Assembly (NCBI RefSeq): GCF_003046795.1
Contig: NZ_PZKN01000022.1
Coordinates: forward strand, 17,861 to 81,860
Length of the DNA stretch: 64,000 nt
DNA from: Desulfonatronum sp. SC1
GTDB lineage: Bacteria; Desulfobacterota; Desulfovibrionia; Desulfovibrionales; Desulfonatronaceae
Reading direction: 5' to 3'
Made by a program: the position numbers and the translations under genes. Shown here one piece after another: positions 1-8,723 of this stretch (position 1 is the stretch's first letter; every line of letters begins with the position of its first letter). Below the pieces are notes generated by a model, which saw only the letters and a program-made list of their open reading frames with translations, was not told where the DNA came from and did no database searches.

Positions 1-51
1 GCTCCCCTCTGGTATTTCGACTTACGGATGGGTGGCCAAAGGAGGGTCTCT

Positions 52-693
52 TTGAGCAATATCGAGGCCGGAGTTAGAATCATGATGGAGTTGGCCGGGA
101 TCAAGGACAAGCTGCCGTCCTTTTTCGTCGGTTACATCAAAAATCGCTGCGTGATCACCGTCGTTCCCGTGGTGCCGCAGGTCAATCGCGAAATGCTCAT
201 GGAGCATTTGTACAAGGGCAACTCCGTGACGGTCCGGTATATTCATTCCGGAACGGTGCTGGGGTTCACCACGGAAATCCTGCACGTCGCCTTCTCACCC
301 TTTCCTTTGCTGTTTTTTAAATATCCCGAGCGTATCGAATCGTTCAATCTGCGTAAGGCCGGCCGGGTGGGCTGCCTGTTCCCGGCCACGGTGATTCTCG
401 AAGACGTATGTCTTGCCGGAGCATTGTCCGACATCAGTATATCCGGCTGCAACATCGTCTTGCCAACCAACGACGAGCAAACTCTCTCCGTGGAAATCGG
501 CGATGTGTTGCTTTTGCGATGCCCGCTGCTGTTCGGGGTGGATCAAGCGGAGATTTCCTGCACGGTCAGGCAACTGAGCAAAAGTGGTGTGAAAGCGAGA
601 CTCGGTTTGATGTTCACGGATGTTCCGGACGACCTGCTGGCACGGGTCAATGTCTATATCGAGCAAACCCTGATGTTCCTGGACTCCGCCTGA
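52..693 (+). CDS. PilZ-domain (YcgR-like) c-di-GMP-binding protein
   Basis: The 213-residue product has an N-terminal YcgR-type beta domain (about 1-90) and a C-terminal PilZ domain. The PilZ motifs are visible: RKAGR at about 101-105 (RxxxR) and DISISG at about 127-132 (D/NxSxxG), the two loops that bind cyclic di-GMP. YcgR-like proteins act as flagellar or secretion brakes; that role is inferred here. I chose the TTG at 52 because a strong Shine-Dalgarno (AAAGGAGGG, 38-46) lies five bases before it. An ATG at 28 in the same frame has no such site, and the frame is open to the window edge, so a longer form cannot be fully excluded. The stop overlaps the next start by one base, suggesting co-translation. 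Confidence 0.85.
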   Translation: MSNIEAGVRIMMELAGIKDKLPSFFVGYIKNRCVITVVPVVPQVNREMLMEHLYKGNSVTVRYIHSGTVLGFTTEILHVAFSPFPLLFFKYPERIESFNLRKAGRVGCLFPATVILEDVCLAGALSDISISGCNIVLPTNDEQTLSVEIGDVLLLRCPLLFGVDQAEISCTVRQLSKSGVKARLGLMFTDVPDDLLARVNVYIEQTLMFLDSA

Positions 694-1160
694 TGGACAT
701 TCGCGCGGATACGGAAATTTCTCGGACTATCGGCGGGTTTGCCGCCGGAATGGCCGTGGTCCTGTTTTTGGTCTGGATATGGTTGCGTCCTGGAGGGGAA
801 TTCAGCGCTTTCGCCGGAGTGGTCCTGTCGGTGGTTGCCGCGGGCTGTTTCTCATATCGGCATGAGGTCCATATCGATCAGCGGGCCGATGTGGTGGAAA
901 AGTATCGGCGGATTTTGTTTCGGGAGCGCCACCGGGGATTCTTATTCAGTGAGTTTCGGGCGGTGGGCGTTGCAACCGTACTGGGCGGGGATTTGCGTCC
1001 CGTCTATCTGGCTCATGTGATCGAGCTACGCGGCAGGAGCCGGCTGGTTTTGCCGGGGGTGCATTTCGGCCTGGAAAAGGCCAAGGTCGAAGCGGCCGAT
1101 TTGGCTCGCCAACTGGATCTGCCTCTGGAATCACGGGTGCGCACGATTCTGTGGTCGTGA
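693..1160 (+). CDS. small two-TM membrane protein, unknown function
   Basis: This 155-residue protein starts at an ATG whose A is the last base of the PilZ gene's TGA stop, so the two genes are probably translationally coupled. Two hydrophobic segments (about 11-27 and 37-52) form a hairpin, followed by a soluble part of about 100 residues that looks like a small beta-rich (PH-like) domain. No catalytic motif is visible. I do not recognise the family. Its place directly behind a c-di-GMP receptor hints at a membrane partner, but that is inference only. It ends 35 bases before the convergent ABC gene. Confidence 0.7.
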   Translation: MDIRADTEISRTIGGFAAGMAVVLFLVWIWLRPGGEFSAFAGVVLSVVAAGCFSYRHEVHIDQRADVVEKYRRILFRERHRGFLFSEFRAVGVATVLGGDLRPVYLAHVIELRGRSRLVLPGVHFGLEKAKVEAADLARQLDLPLESRVRTILWS

Positions 1161-1195
1161 CCGGCAGGCTGGAGGACAAGGGCGTCGGACTGGAT

Positions 1196-1990
<795 letters not shown>

Positions 1991-2106
1991 TTCGGGGCAC
2001 TCTAGCTGTGAGCAGCGGTTTTGACAATTCGGTCAGGCCCTTCTACCTTGACTGTTTTATCAACGATTTTCAACGATTTGCCCGAGAATCGGGCAGGGAG
2101 CATGCC

Positions 2107-3006
2107 ATGCGCGAGGTTGACGTACTGATCATTGGTCAGGGACCGGCGGGATTGTCCGCGGCCATTTACACCGCCAGGGCCGGGATGAAGACCGTGGTCC
2201 TGGGTTGCGCGCCGAAAGTCGCCGGAGATTACGACATCGACAACTATTTCGGTTTCGACGAAACCATTTCCGGCAGGGAGCTGATCGAACGCGGCACGCG
2301 GCAGGCGCAACGCTTCGGGACGGAGGTTGCGTGCGACCGCGTCCTTGGGGTTCATCTGGGAGAGCAGGGTCGGTACCATGTCCGGAGCGAACAGGGCGAG
2401 TACGAGGCTTGGGCCGTGATTCTCTCCACCGGCGTGGCCAGGGTCCGGCCGGGTATCGAGAATTTGCACGACTATGAAGGTAAGGGCGTTTCCTATTGCG
2501 TGAGTTGCGACGGCTTCTTTTTCCGTCAAAAACAGGTCATGGTTCTGGGCGAGGGGAATTTCGCGGCGAATCAGGCTCTGGAACTGCTGCATTATACGCC
2601 CAAGGTCCATGTTTGCACGCAGGGTAAGGCTCTGGACATGGGGGCGGAGTTTCTGGACAAGCTGCGTGAGGCCGGAATACCGGTCTCGGAGCGCAAGATC
2701 GCTAAATTGGCAGGGGAGGGCGGTCTGTCCTCCGTGCAATACGAGGACGGCGAGCATGACGCCGTGGACGGGCTGTTCATCGCCATGGGCCAGGCCGGGA
2801 CTTCCGATTTCGCCGTCAGCCTGGGGCTGGTGATGCGCAAGCAGTTCATCGAGGTGGACGAACAGCAGCGGACCAACATCCCCGGGATTTTCGCGGCCGG
2901 AGACTGCGTCGGTCGTTTTTTGCAGATCAGCGTAGCCGTGGGGGAAGGTGCTCTGGCCGCCAGGTCCGCCATCGAGCACGTCAAGAAAGTTCGTCCAAAA
3001 GAGTGA
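2107..3006 (+). CDS. thioredoxin-reductase-like FAD/NAD(P) oxidoreductase
   Basis: The 299-residue product has the two-dinucleotide-fold layout of low-molecular-weight thioredoxin reductases: FAD motif GQGPAG (10-15), redox pair CVSC (131-134), second nucleotide motif GEGNFA (148-153) and the FAD-closing segment FAAGDCVG near residue 270. The canonical NADPH-binding motifs (GGGNSA and HRR) are not conserved; the second motif reads GEGNFA and no HRR is seen. The electron donor may therefore be NADH or another carrier. An upstream in-frame ATG exists, but 2107 has a GGGAG site eight bases ahead and gives the usual N-terminus. Its partner thioredoxin is not in the window. Confidence 0.85.
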   Translation: MREVDVLIIGQGPAGLSAAIYTARAGMKTVVLGCAPKVAGDYDIDNYFGFDETISGRELIERGTRQAQRFGTEVACDRVLGVHLGEQGRYHVRSEQGEYEAWAVILSTGVARVRPGIENLHDYEGKGVSYCVSCDGFFFRQKQVMVLGEGNFAANQALELLHYTPKVHVCTQGKALDMGAEFLDKLREAGIPVSERKIAKLAGEGGLSSVQYEDGEHDAVDGLFIAMGQAGTSDFAVSLGLVMRKQFIEVDEQQRTNIPGIFAAGDCVGRFLQISVAVGEGALAARSAIEHVKKVRPKE

Positions 3007-3017
3007 TGAAATTACGC

Positions 3018-3047
3018 TTGACAGGACTTCCTGTTCCAGGGTAACAG
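3018..3047 (+). promoter_or_regulatory. probable promoter of tRNA-Met
   Basis: TTGACA at 3018-3023 is followed after 18 bases by TAACAG (3042-3047), placing the transcription start about 20 bases before the tRNA at 3072. The -35 is perfect; the -10 is weak. Assignment rests on position and the -35 match only. Confidence 0.4.
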
Positions 3048-3071
3048 TTCTCTCTTTTGCAAATTCTTAAT

Positions 3072-3147
3072 GGGCCTATAGCTCAGTTGGTAGAGCCACC
3101 GGCTCATAACCGGCAGGTCCCAGGTTCAAGTCCTGGTAGGCCCACCA
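3072..3147 (+). tRNA. tRNA-Met (anticodon CAU, elongator type)
   Basis: A complete 76-base cloverleaf: acceptor GGGCCTA/TAGGCCC, D arm GCTC/GAGC, anticodon loop CTCATAA with anticodon CAT, T arm CCAGG/CCTGG and an encoded CCA end. The first acceptor pair is G-C and the anticodon stem lacks the three G-C pairs of initiator tRNA, so this is not tRNA-fMet. A lysidine-modified tRNA-Ile(CAU) is the alternative, since tilS is also in the window, but the acceptor stem looks more like elongator Met. Confidence 0.93.
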
Positions 3148-3221
3148 CAAGAGGATCCTGGTGCCTCAGGCGCGTACAACATCACCCGCATTGCTGAAAT
3201 ATTGTTCGCCGTTCTTACGAG

Positions 3222-3264
3222 AGGTGTTTCTTGGAAAAGTTTATCCGGGAAACACCTTTTTTTT
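3222..3264 (+). terminator. rho-independent terminator after tRNA-Met
   Basis: A nine-base-pair stem, AGGTGTTTC (3222-3230) with GAAACACCT (3249-3257), is followed directly by a run of T to 3264. It ends the tRNA transcript before the NIF3 gene. Confidence 0.85.
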
Positions 3265-3316
3265 GTCGTTTTTTTACGAAACTCCAGCCAAACCATGAGC
3301 AGAGCGAGGTCTGGCC

Positions 3317-4321
3317 ATGCACGTTCATGAACTGATCGCCATGATCGAGGCGACCGCGCCGCCGCGATGGGCGGCGTCCTGGGATCGAAGCGGAGTGCAG
3401 GTGGCCGCGGGCAGGAAGCGGGTCGGCAAGCTGGCCGTCGGGTTGGATCCCGCCCCCGTACTGATCGACCAAGCCCTGGCCTGGGGCGCGGATTTTATCC
3501 TGGTACACCACCCGTTGACCTTGAAGCCGGAATTGCCTGCCCTGTCAAACGGATACCACCATGTCCTCGGGGCGTTGCTGTGCCATGACGCTTGGTTATA
3601 CGCCGCGCACACCAGCCTGGACGTCCAGCCTCGGGGACCGGTGAGGTGGCTGGCCGGGGAATTGGGGTTGAATAATGTCTCCGTGTTGGAGGAAACAGGA
3701 CGCCGTCTCGGGCGCTGGTTTCGTATCCTTGGTCCGAAAGAGCGGATTGAGCAGGTTGCGCAAGGGCTTGAAGGACGTCCGGGCGTCGAAGTCTATGCCC
3801 TTGGTGCACGGGCTTTGGAGGTGGTGGCCGCTCCGGGGAGGGATTTCGAAGTGTATGGAGCGATTTCTGGCGCGGAGGATGACACGCTACGGGTGGTCTC
3901 CCACGAATTGGATCTGCCGGTGGAATCGCTCGGCTTCGGATTTGTGGGCGAAATGCCGGAATCGTCGCCCTGGGAGGAGTTTTACGAGGTATTGAAGCGG
4001 CTCACCGGTGGCACTCCGAGGGCGCTGGCCGGGATTGTTCCTGAGAAGGTGAGCAGGGTGGCTTGCTGTCCGGGGTCCGGGGCGTCGTTGCTGAAACGCG
4101 TCGCCAAGGTCGGGGCTCAGGTCTACGTGACCGGCGACCTCAAGTACCATGACGCGCAGGCCGCTCGGGAGTTGGGGTATTTGGTAGTGGATGTGGGTCA
4201 CTTCGTCCTGGAGGAGCGTATGATGCGCGTATTCTCCGAGGAATTGCGGCGCAAGCTGACCCACGGCGCCGTAGAGGTGGCTTTTTTTCCCGGATTCGAC
4301 TTTTTGTCCTCGCCTTCTTGA
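3317..4321 (+). CDS. NIF3-family dinuclear metal-binding protein (GTP cyclohydrolase 1 type 2-like)
   Basis: The 334-residue protein belongs to the NIF3/YbgI family, which forms hexameric rings with a two-metal site. Metal-ligand motifs are visible: HHPL (64-67), HTSLD (98-102) and a C-terminal HFVLEE. The length fits the long form, with a middle insert of PII-like fold (about 125-230). Biochemical function is poorly defined in the family, although some members are annotated as GTP cyclohydrolase 1 type 2. It precedes the zinc-ribbon gene at 4411, a pairing frequent in delta- and other proteobacteria, and the two are likely co-transcribed (89-base gap, no terminator seen). Confidence 0.9.
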   Translation: MHVHELIAMIEATAPPRWAASWDRSGVQVAAGRKRVGKLAVGLDPAPVLIDQALAWGADFILVHHPLTLKPELPALSNGYHHVLGALLCHDAWLYAAHTSLDVQPRGPVRWLAGELGLNNVSVLEETGRRLGRWFRILGPKERIEQVAQGLEGRPGVEVYALGARALEVVAAPGRDFEVYGAISGAEDDTLRVVSHELDLPVESLGFGFVGEMPESSPWEEFYEVLKRLTGGTPRALAGIVPEKVSRVACCPGSGASLLKRVAKVGAQVYVTGDLKYHDAQAARELGYLVVDVGHFVLEERMMRVFSEELRRKLTHGAVEVAFFPGFDFLSSPS

Positions 4322-4410
4322 TTATGTTGAAGCCGGGCGGGGACGCGGCCGGGGTATCGAAATGGGTCGGATAAAGCGGTTTATTGATCGGAGTTAAGGA
4401 GGGAAAAACA

Positions 4411-5172
4411 TTGAGCCTGTATTTGAAGCAGATCGAGCAATTGGTCGCCCTGCAAATGATCGATGACGAGATCATGCAGTTGAACACGTTCTTGAAAAAC
4501 GCTCCACTGGAAATGGAACGCATGGAAGCGCGCCATCTCGAACTTAAGGACGCGGTGGCGTACTTGAAGGAAAAAATCGCCATGATTGTCGCGCAGCGGG
4601 ACCAACTGGACAGGGATATCGAGGATTCCGGAAGGAAGGTCAAGAAAAGCAAGAACAAGCTGATGATGGTCACCAACTCCAAGGAGCATCAGGCCATGAT
4701 GCGGGAGATCGACAACCTGGAAAAGACCAATCGTGTCCGGGAAGAAGAAAAAATCTCCCTGTTGGAGGAACTCGCCCGGCAAGAGGAGACCCTGACTACG
4801 ACCCAGGCCGAGTTGACCGCATTGCAGCAGGAAATCACCCAGAAAAAGAAGCAGATCAACCAGAAGCTTCAGTCCGCCAAGACCCGCCTGGAAGCACTTA
4901 AGGGACTGCGGGGTGAGGCCGAACAGGTGATTCCCAAGCCGATCTTGAGCCGATACCAATTCATCCGGGCCCGGCTTTCCCAGCCCGTGGTGGTCTCGGT
5001 GGGCGAGGGGATCTGTAAGGGGTGCAACATCAGCATCCCGCCGCAAACCTACAATGTTTTGCAAAAAGGGGAGCAGATCCTGAGCTGCCCCAATTGTCAG
5101 CGAATCATTTTCTGGTCCGAGCACTTTTCCAAGGAAGAGGAAGCGGAGGAGGCCGAAGTGGCAGCGGCTTAG
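4411..5172 (+). CDS. coiled-coil C4 zinc-ribbon protein
   Basis: This 253-residue protein consists of a long charged coiled coil (about 5-180) ending in a zinc ribbon with two CxxC pairs (GICKGC and SCPNC, about 205-235). This architecture is that of the DUF164/CT398 family, often next to NIF3 genes and proposed to act in nucleic-acid or secretion-related roles; the exact job is unknown. I chose TTG at 4411 because TAAGGAGGG (4395-4403) sits seven bases before it; an upstream in-frame start at 4384 lies ahead of that site. The C-terminus is acidic and alanine-rich. Confidence 0.85.
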   Translation: MSLYLKQIEQLVALQMIDDEIMQLNTFLKNAPLEMERMEARHLELKDAVAYLKEKIAMIVAQRDQLDRDIEDSGRKVKKSKNKLMMVTNSKEHQAMMREIDNLEKTNRVREEEKISLLEELARQEETLTTTQAELTALQQEITQKKKQINQKLQSAKTRLEALKGLRGEAEQVIPKPILSRYQFIRARLSQPVVVSVGEGICKGCNISIPPQTYNVLQKGEQILSCPNCQRIIFWSEHFSKEEEAEEAEVAAA

Positions 5173-5286
5173 TCCGTGGTTTGGCCTGGAAATGCACTGG
5201 AAGCAGCCTGGTAACGCCGTAACCTGGAGCGGCATTTTGTGAGCGGGTAGTAGCGCATTGGGCCGGGGGCAACTTCCCGCGGCACG

Positions 5287-5322
5287 GATTTCGATTTCGA
5301 TTGCGATCTCGATTTCGATTTG
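5287..5322. repeat. hexamer tandem repeat, unit GATTTC
   Basis: Six head-to-tail copies of a six-base unit (GATTTC x2, GATTGC, GATCTC, GATTTC, GATTTG) lie in the 239-base gap upstream of rnpB. The same unit recurs at 52254-52277 upstream of ftsH. Function unknown. Confidence 0.75.
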
Positions 5323-5376
5323 GTCCAGATATAAGTGAAAGAGGACAAACTTGCTCTTGGGCTTTTCCCAGACGCT

Positions 5377-5405
5377 TTGACCTGGGATGGGCGCTGTTCT
5401 ATATT
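5377..5405 (+). promoter_or_regulatory. rnpB promoter
   Basis: TTGACC (5377-5382) and TATATT (5400-5405) are separated by exactly 17 bases. The predicted start, about 5411-5412, coincides with the 5' base of the RNase P RNA P1 helix, which supports both assignments. Confidence 0.75.
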
Positions 5406-5556
5406 CATTTTCGCGGGAGTCGGGCAGGTTGTCGCCGGGGGCGTGTTTTGCTCAGGCAAGGCGCGTCCCGGGAGGAAAGTCCGGGCTCCATAGGGCGGGA
5501 CGCTGGATAACGTCCAGCGGGGGCGACCCCGGGAAAGTGCCACAGAAAACAGACCG

Positions 5557-5626
5557 CCCCGCGCTCACTTTGCCTTTGTCATCTTTTCGGCCTTTGCTGG
5601 ATGACCAGGGCAAAGTGAGCGCGGGG
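5557..5626. repeat. palindromic insert 1 in rnpB
   Basis: The left arm 5557-5574 and right arm 5609-5626 are exact 18-base reverse complements (CCCCGCGCTCACTTTGCC and its complement). The inner bases add a short GTCATC/GATGAC pairing. It forms the P12 hairpin of the RNA. Confidence 0.9.
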
Positions 5627-5801
5627 TAAGGGTGAAACGGTGGGGTAAGAGCCCACCAGTTGCCGCGGTGACGCGGCAAGCTCGGCAAACCCCGTTCGGA
5701 GCAAGACCAAATAGGAGGACGCTTGAGGCCGGCCCGGTCGAAGTCCTCGGGTAGGTTGCTGGAGGCCGGAAGCAATTCCGGTCCTAGAGGAATGACAATC
5801 G

Positions 5802-5870
5802 CCCCGCGCTCACTTTGTCCTGACGGATCGTCGGGTCATGATGCTTTGCCAGGACAAAGTGGGCGCGGGG
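5802..5870. repeat. palindromic insert 2 in rnpB
   Basis: The left arm 5802-5820 and right arm 5852-5870 pair over 19 bases with a single position that is a G-U wobble in RNA. The outer 16 bases of the left arm are identical to those of insert 1; the loops differ. It lies between the P18 hairpin and the conserved 3' core. Confidence 0.9.
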
Positions 5871-5923
5871 AGACAGAACCCGGCTTATCGCCCGACTCCC
5901 GCGTTTTCACACCAAGTGCTTCC

Positions 5924-7189
5924 ATGACCCCCACTTCTGATTTATCCATGAAATCTTCTTTGCGTCGTCCCTGGGCCGTGGTGCTGGCCGCCGGTCAAAG
6001 CTCCCGTTTGGAGCGGGCCGGGTTGGGGACCAGGAAGCAGTTTTTGCTTTGGCGGGGCGTTCCTCTGTTCTGGCACGGCGTGCGGGTTTTCGCGCAGATT
6101 CCAGACCTACGCGGGGTGGTGGTGGTTTTTCCGGACGAAGAACTGGCCGTGGGAGAAGAATGGGTCCGGCGGCTCGTGGAAGCGGACCGTCCGGGGCTCC
6201 CCGTGTTGACGGTCCGGGGAGGGGCGTTGCGGCAAGATTCGGTCCGGCTCGGCCTGGCCGAGGTCCCGCGGGAAGGCGAGATCGTGCTGATCCATGACGC
6301 GGCCCGGCCCTTTGTCCGTCCAGCCCTGGTCGCTGCATTGGTAGCCGCATTGCAGGAAGAAGAGTCGTCCGACGTCGGCGAGGAAGCCGTGGCCGGAGTG
6401 ATTCCCGGCCTTCCCGTGACTGATACCGTCAAGCAGGTCAGCGGCGGGCGGGTGTCGGCCACTTTGGACCGGGCCTCCCTGCGGGCGGTGCAAACCCCTC
6501 AGGTTTTTGACCGCGCGGTCCTTGAAGACGCCCACCGACGCTGCCTGCAAGAGCAATGGACGGTGACGGACGACGCCTCCTTGGTGGAGCGGCTGGGGAG
6601 GGGGGTGCGCGTGATTCCCGGAGACCCCGGCAACATCAAGATCACCAACCCTGATGATCTCAACCTGCTCAAGGATCCCGCCGAGATGATCACTCACATT
6701 CCCTGCGTGGGCTTTGGCTACGACGTCCATCGCTTTGGTCCGGGCCGTCCGCTGAAGCTTGGCGGCGTGCCCTTTCCCGGCGCTCCGGAGATCATCGCCC
6801 ACTCCGACGGCGACGTGCTCCTGCACGCCCTGGCCGACGCCCTGCTGGGTTGCCTGGGCAAGGGCGACATCGGAGAACTCTTTCCGGATTCGGACGCACG
6901 GTTCGAGAATATCGACAGCGCCGTACTGGTGTCCGAAGTTCTGGAAATAGCCCAAAGGGAAGGACTGGTCCTGACCCACGTGGATCTGACCGTAGTCGCC
7001 CAGGTTCCCAAGGTCGCCCCCCGGCGCGAGGAAATTCGACGCAATGTCGCCAGGCTGCTGGGATTGGACGACGCACGGATAGGGATCAAGGCCAGCACTG
7101 AGGAAGGGTTGGGATTCACCGGCGCAAAGCAGGGGATAAAGGCCATGGCCGTGGTCACGGCCATGCGGCGTTCGGAGGCGAAACAGTGA
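5924..7189 (+). CDS. ispDF: bifunctional IspD/IspF enzyme of isoprenoid (MEP) pathway
   Basis: The 421-residue fusion carries 2-C-methyl-D-erythritol 4-phosphate cytidylyltransferase (about 8-235) and 2-C-methyl-D-erythritol 2,4-cyclodiphosphate synthase (255-415). The IspD nucleotide loop LAAGQSSR and the IspF metal motif GYDVHRFG are visible, as is the IspF signature SDGDVLLHALADALLG. IspE, the enzyme between the two steps, is not here. The frame is open upstream, but that part is rnpB; I start at the ATG at 5924, with 5948 an alternative. IspDF fusions are common in epsilon-, alpha- and deltaproteobacteria. cysS follows after 38 bases, probably in one transcript. Confidence 0.95.
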   Translation: MTPTSDLSMKSSLRRPWAVVLAAGQSSRLERAGLGTRKQFLLWRGVPLFWHGVRVFAQIPDLRGVVVVFPDEELAVGEEWVRRLVEADRPGLPVLTVRGGALRQDSVRLGLAEVPREGEIVLIHDAARPFVRPALVAALVAALQEEESSDVGEEAVAGVIPGLPVTDTVKQVSGGRVSATLDRASLRAVQTPQVFDRAVLEDAHRRCLQEQWTVTDDASLVERLGRGVRVIPGDPGNIKITNPDDLNLLKDPAEMITHIPCVGFGYDVHRFGPGRPLKLGGVPFPGAPEIIAHSDGDVLLHALADALLGCLGKGDIGELFPDSDARFENIDSAVLVSEVLEIAQREGLVLTHVDLTVVAQVPKVAPRREEIRRNVARLLGLDDARIGIKASTEEGLGFTGAKQGIKAMAVVTAMRRSEAKQ

Positions 7190-7227
7190 ATCGAAACAGA
7201 AATTTTGAAGAGACCATGTGAGTTCTT

Positions 7228-8685
7228 ATGCTGCTCTACAACAGTTTGCACGGAAAAAAGGAAGTGTTTCAGCCTCTGCGTGAAGACCATGCCCGCTTGT
7301 ACGTCTGCGGGATCACGGCGTACGATTACTGTCATATCGGACATGCCAGGTCCGCGGTGGTCTTCGATGTTCTGGTCCGGTATCTGCGCTACAAGGGCTG
7401 GAAGGTCACCTTTGTCCGTAACTTCACGGACATCGACGACAAAATCATCAACCGGGCCGCGGCCGAGGGCATCGGCTCCTCGGAGGTGGCCGAGAAGTAC
7501 ATCGTCGCGTTCTACGAGGACATGGACCGCCTGGGTATCCTCCGGGCAGACTTTGAGCCGCGGGCCACGGAACATATCCCCGGCATGATCAGCCTCTCCG
7601 AGTCCCTGATCGCCAAGGGGTACGCCTATGCCACGGACCGGGGCGACGTCTACTTCCGCGTCCGGGCATTCGAAGGCTACGGCCGCCTGTCCGGACGAAA
7701 CATCGAGGAATTGCGCTCCGGTGCACGGGTGGAGCCCGGGGAAAGCAAGGAAGATCCTTTGGATTTCGCCTTGTGGAAATCCGCCAAGCCTGGAGAACCT
7801 TCCTGGCCCAGCCCCTGGGGACAGGGGCGTCCTGGTTGGCACCTGGAATGTTCGGTGATGAGCGAGCATCTGCTGGGCCTGCCGCTGGACATCCATGGCG
7901 GAGGGCAGGACTTGACCTTCCCCCACCATGAAAACGAGATGGCCCAGTCCATGGCCGCCACGGGCGGGGAATTCGTCCGGTTCTGGGTGCATAACGGTTT
8001 CGTGCAGGTCAATTCCGAAAAAATGTCCAAATCCTTGGGCAATTTCGTGACCATCCGGGACATCCTGGCCAAGTTTCAGCCCGAAGTGCTGCGCTTTTTC
8101 CTGCTGTCCAAGCATTATCGCAGCCCCCTGGACTTCACGTACGCGTCCATGGAAGAGGCAGAAAAAGCCTTGCACCGCATCTACCAGACCATGGCTTTGC
8201 TCCGGGAGCACGCCAGCGGGACCAAGTGGAGCAATGCCGCCCTGGCTCCGGAAATGGAGGCCGAGCTGACCACCTTGGAAGGCGAGTGGAGCCGCTCCAT
8301 GGAGGATGACCTGAACACCGCCGGAGCCTTGGGCCATGTCTTTGGCGTGGTGCGCATGGCCAACCGCATGCTGGAAAACAAAGGCTTGCGGAAAAGTAGC
8401 GGCGGCCGCGACCTGGGGGCGCGGATTCTGCAGGATTTACAAAGCTGGGGCCAAGCAACCGGCCTGTTCCAGGATGAACCGGAGCAATGGCTGGCCCGGT
8501 TGAAAGAGACGCGGATTCAGCGCAAGGGTCTGGACGTTACCCAGGTTGAAGTATTGCTTGCCGCGCGTCAGGAAGCCAGGCTGGCCAAGGACTTTCAGCG
8601 AGCCGACGTGTTGCGGGGGCAGTTGGTCGAAATGGGCGTGGAGGTCCGCGATACGCCCGGAGGACAGGTCTGGGACGTGACGTAG
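7228..8685 (+). CDS. cysS: cysteinyl-tRNA synthetase
   Basis: The 485-residue class I synthetase charges tRNA-Cys. It has the HIGH motif (36-39) just after the zinc-ligand cysteine 27, and the KMSKS loop at about 265. Length matches the family (about 460-490), and the C-terminal helical DALR-like domain is present. Zinc coordination is expected from C27, a cysteine near 210 and the HHEN segment. The gene sits between ispDF and a lipoprotein gene, an arrangement (ispD/F next to cysS) seen in many bacteria. Confidence 0.97.
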   Translation: MLLYNSLHGKKEVFQPLREDHARLYVCGITAYDYCHIGHARSAVVFDVLVRYLRYKGWKVTFVRNFTDIDDKIINRAAAEGIGSSEVAEKYIVAFYEDMDRLGILRADFEPRATEHIPGMISLSESLIAKGYAYATDRGDVYFRVRAFEGYGRLSGRNIEELRSGARVEPGESKEDPLDFALWKSAKPGEPSWPSPWGQGRPGWHLECSVMSEHLLGLPLDIHGGGQDLTFPHHENEMAQSMAATGGEFVRFWVHNGFVQVNSEKMSKSLGNFVTIRDILAKFQPEVLRFFLLSKHYRSPLDFTYASMEEAEKALHRIYQTMALLREHASGTKWSNAALAPEMEAELTTLEGEWSRSMEDDLNTAGALGHVFGVVRMANRMLENKGLRKSSGGRDLGARILQDLQSWGQATGLFQDEPEQWLARLKETRIQRKGLDVTQVEVLLAARQEARLAKDFQRADVLRGQLVEMGVEVRDTPGGQVWDVT

Positions 8686-8723
8686 TTTTCATCCGGGAGC
8701 GACCCTTTTTCGGAGTTCAGGTC

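Larger units (their letters stand above)
5412..5903 (+). ncRNA. rnpB: RNase P RNA (class A), with two inserted palindromes
   Basis: This is the catalytic RNA that trims tRNA 5' leaders. Ends are set by a 14-base-pair P1 helix, 5412-5425 with 5890-5903. Conserved class A core blocks are present: GAGGAAAGTCCGGGCTCC (about 5471-5488), CACAGAAA with ACCGCC, GGTAAGAGCCCACC, AGACCAAATAGG and CAGAACCCGGCTTATCG near the 3' end. The length of about 492 bases exceeds the usual 350-400. The excess is two long hairpins, 5557-5626 (P12 position) and 5802-5870 (P19 position), that share nearly the same arm sequence (see findings). It has its own promoter and lies 21 bases before ispDF. Confidence 0.95.

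Noticed and set aside
3072..3147. Initiator tRNA or tRNA-Ile(CAU) in place of elongator Met
   Set aside because: The acceptor pair and anticodon stem lack initiator features; the acceptor stem does not look like known tRNA-Ile2, though modification cannot be seen.
5723..5923. N-terminal extension of IspDF
   Set aside because: It lies within the RNase P RNA 3' half and is not part of a conserved protein.
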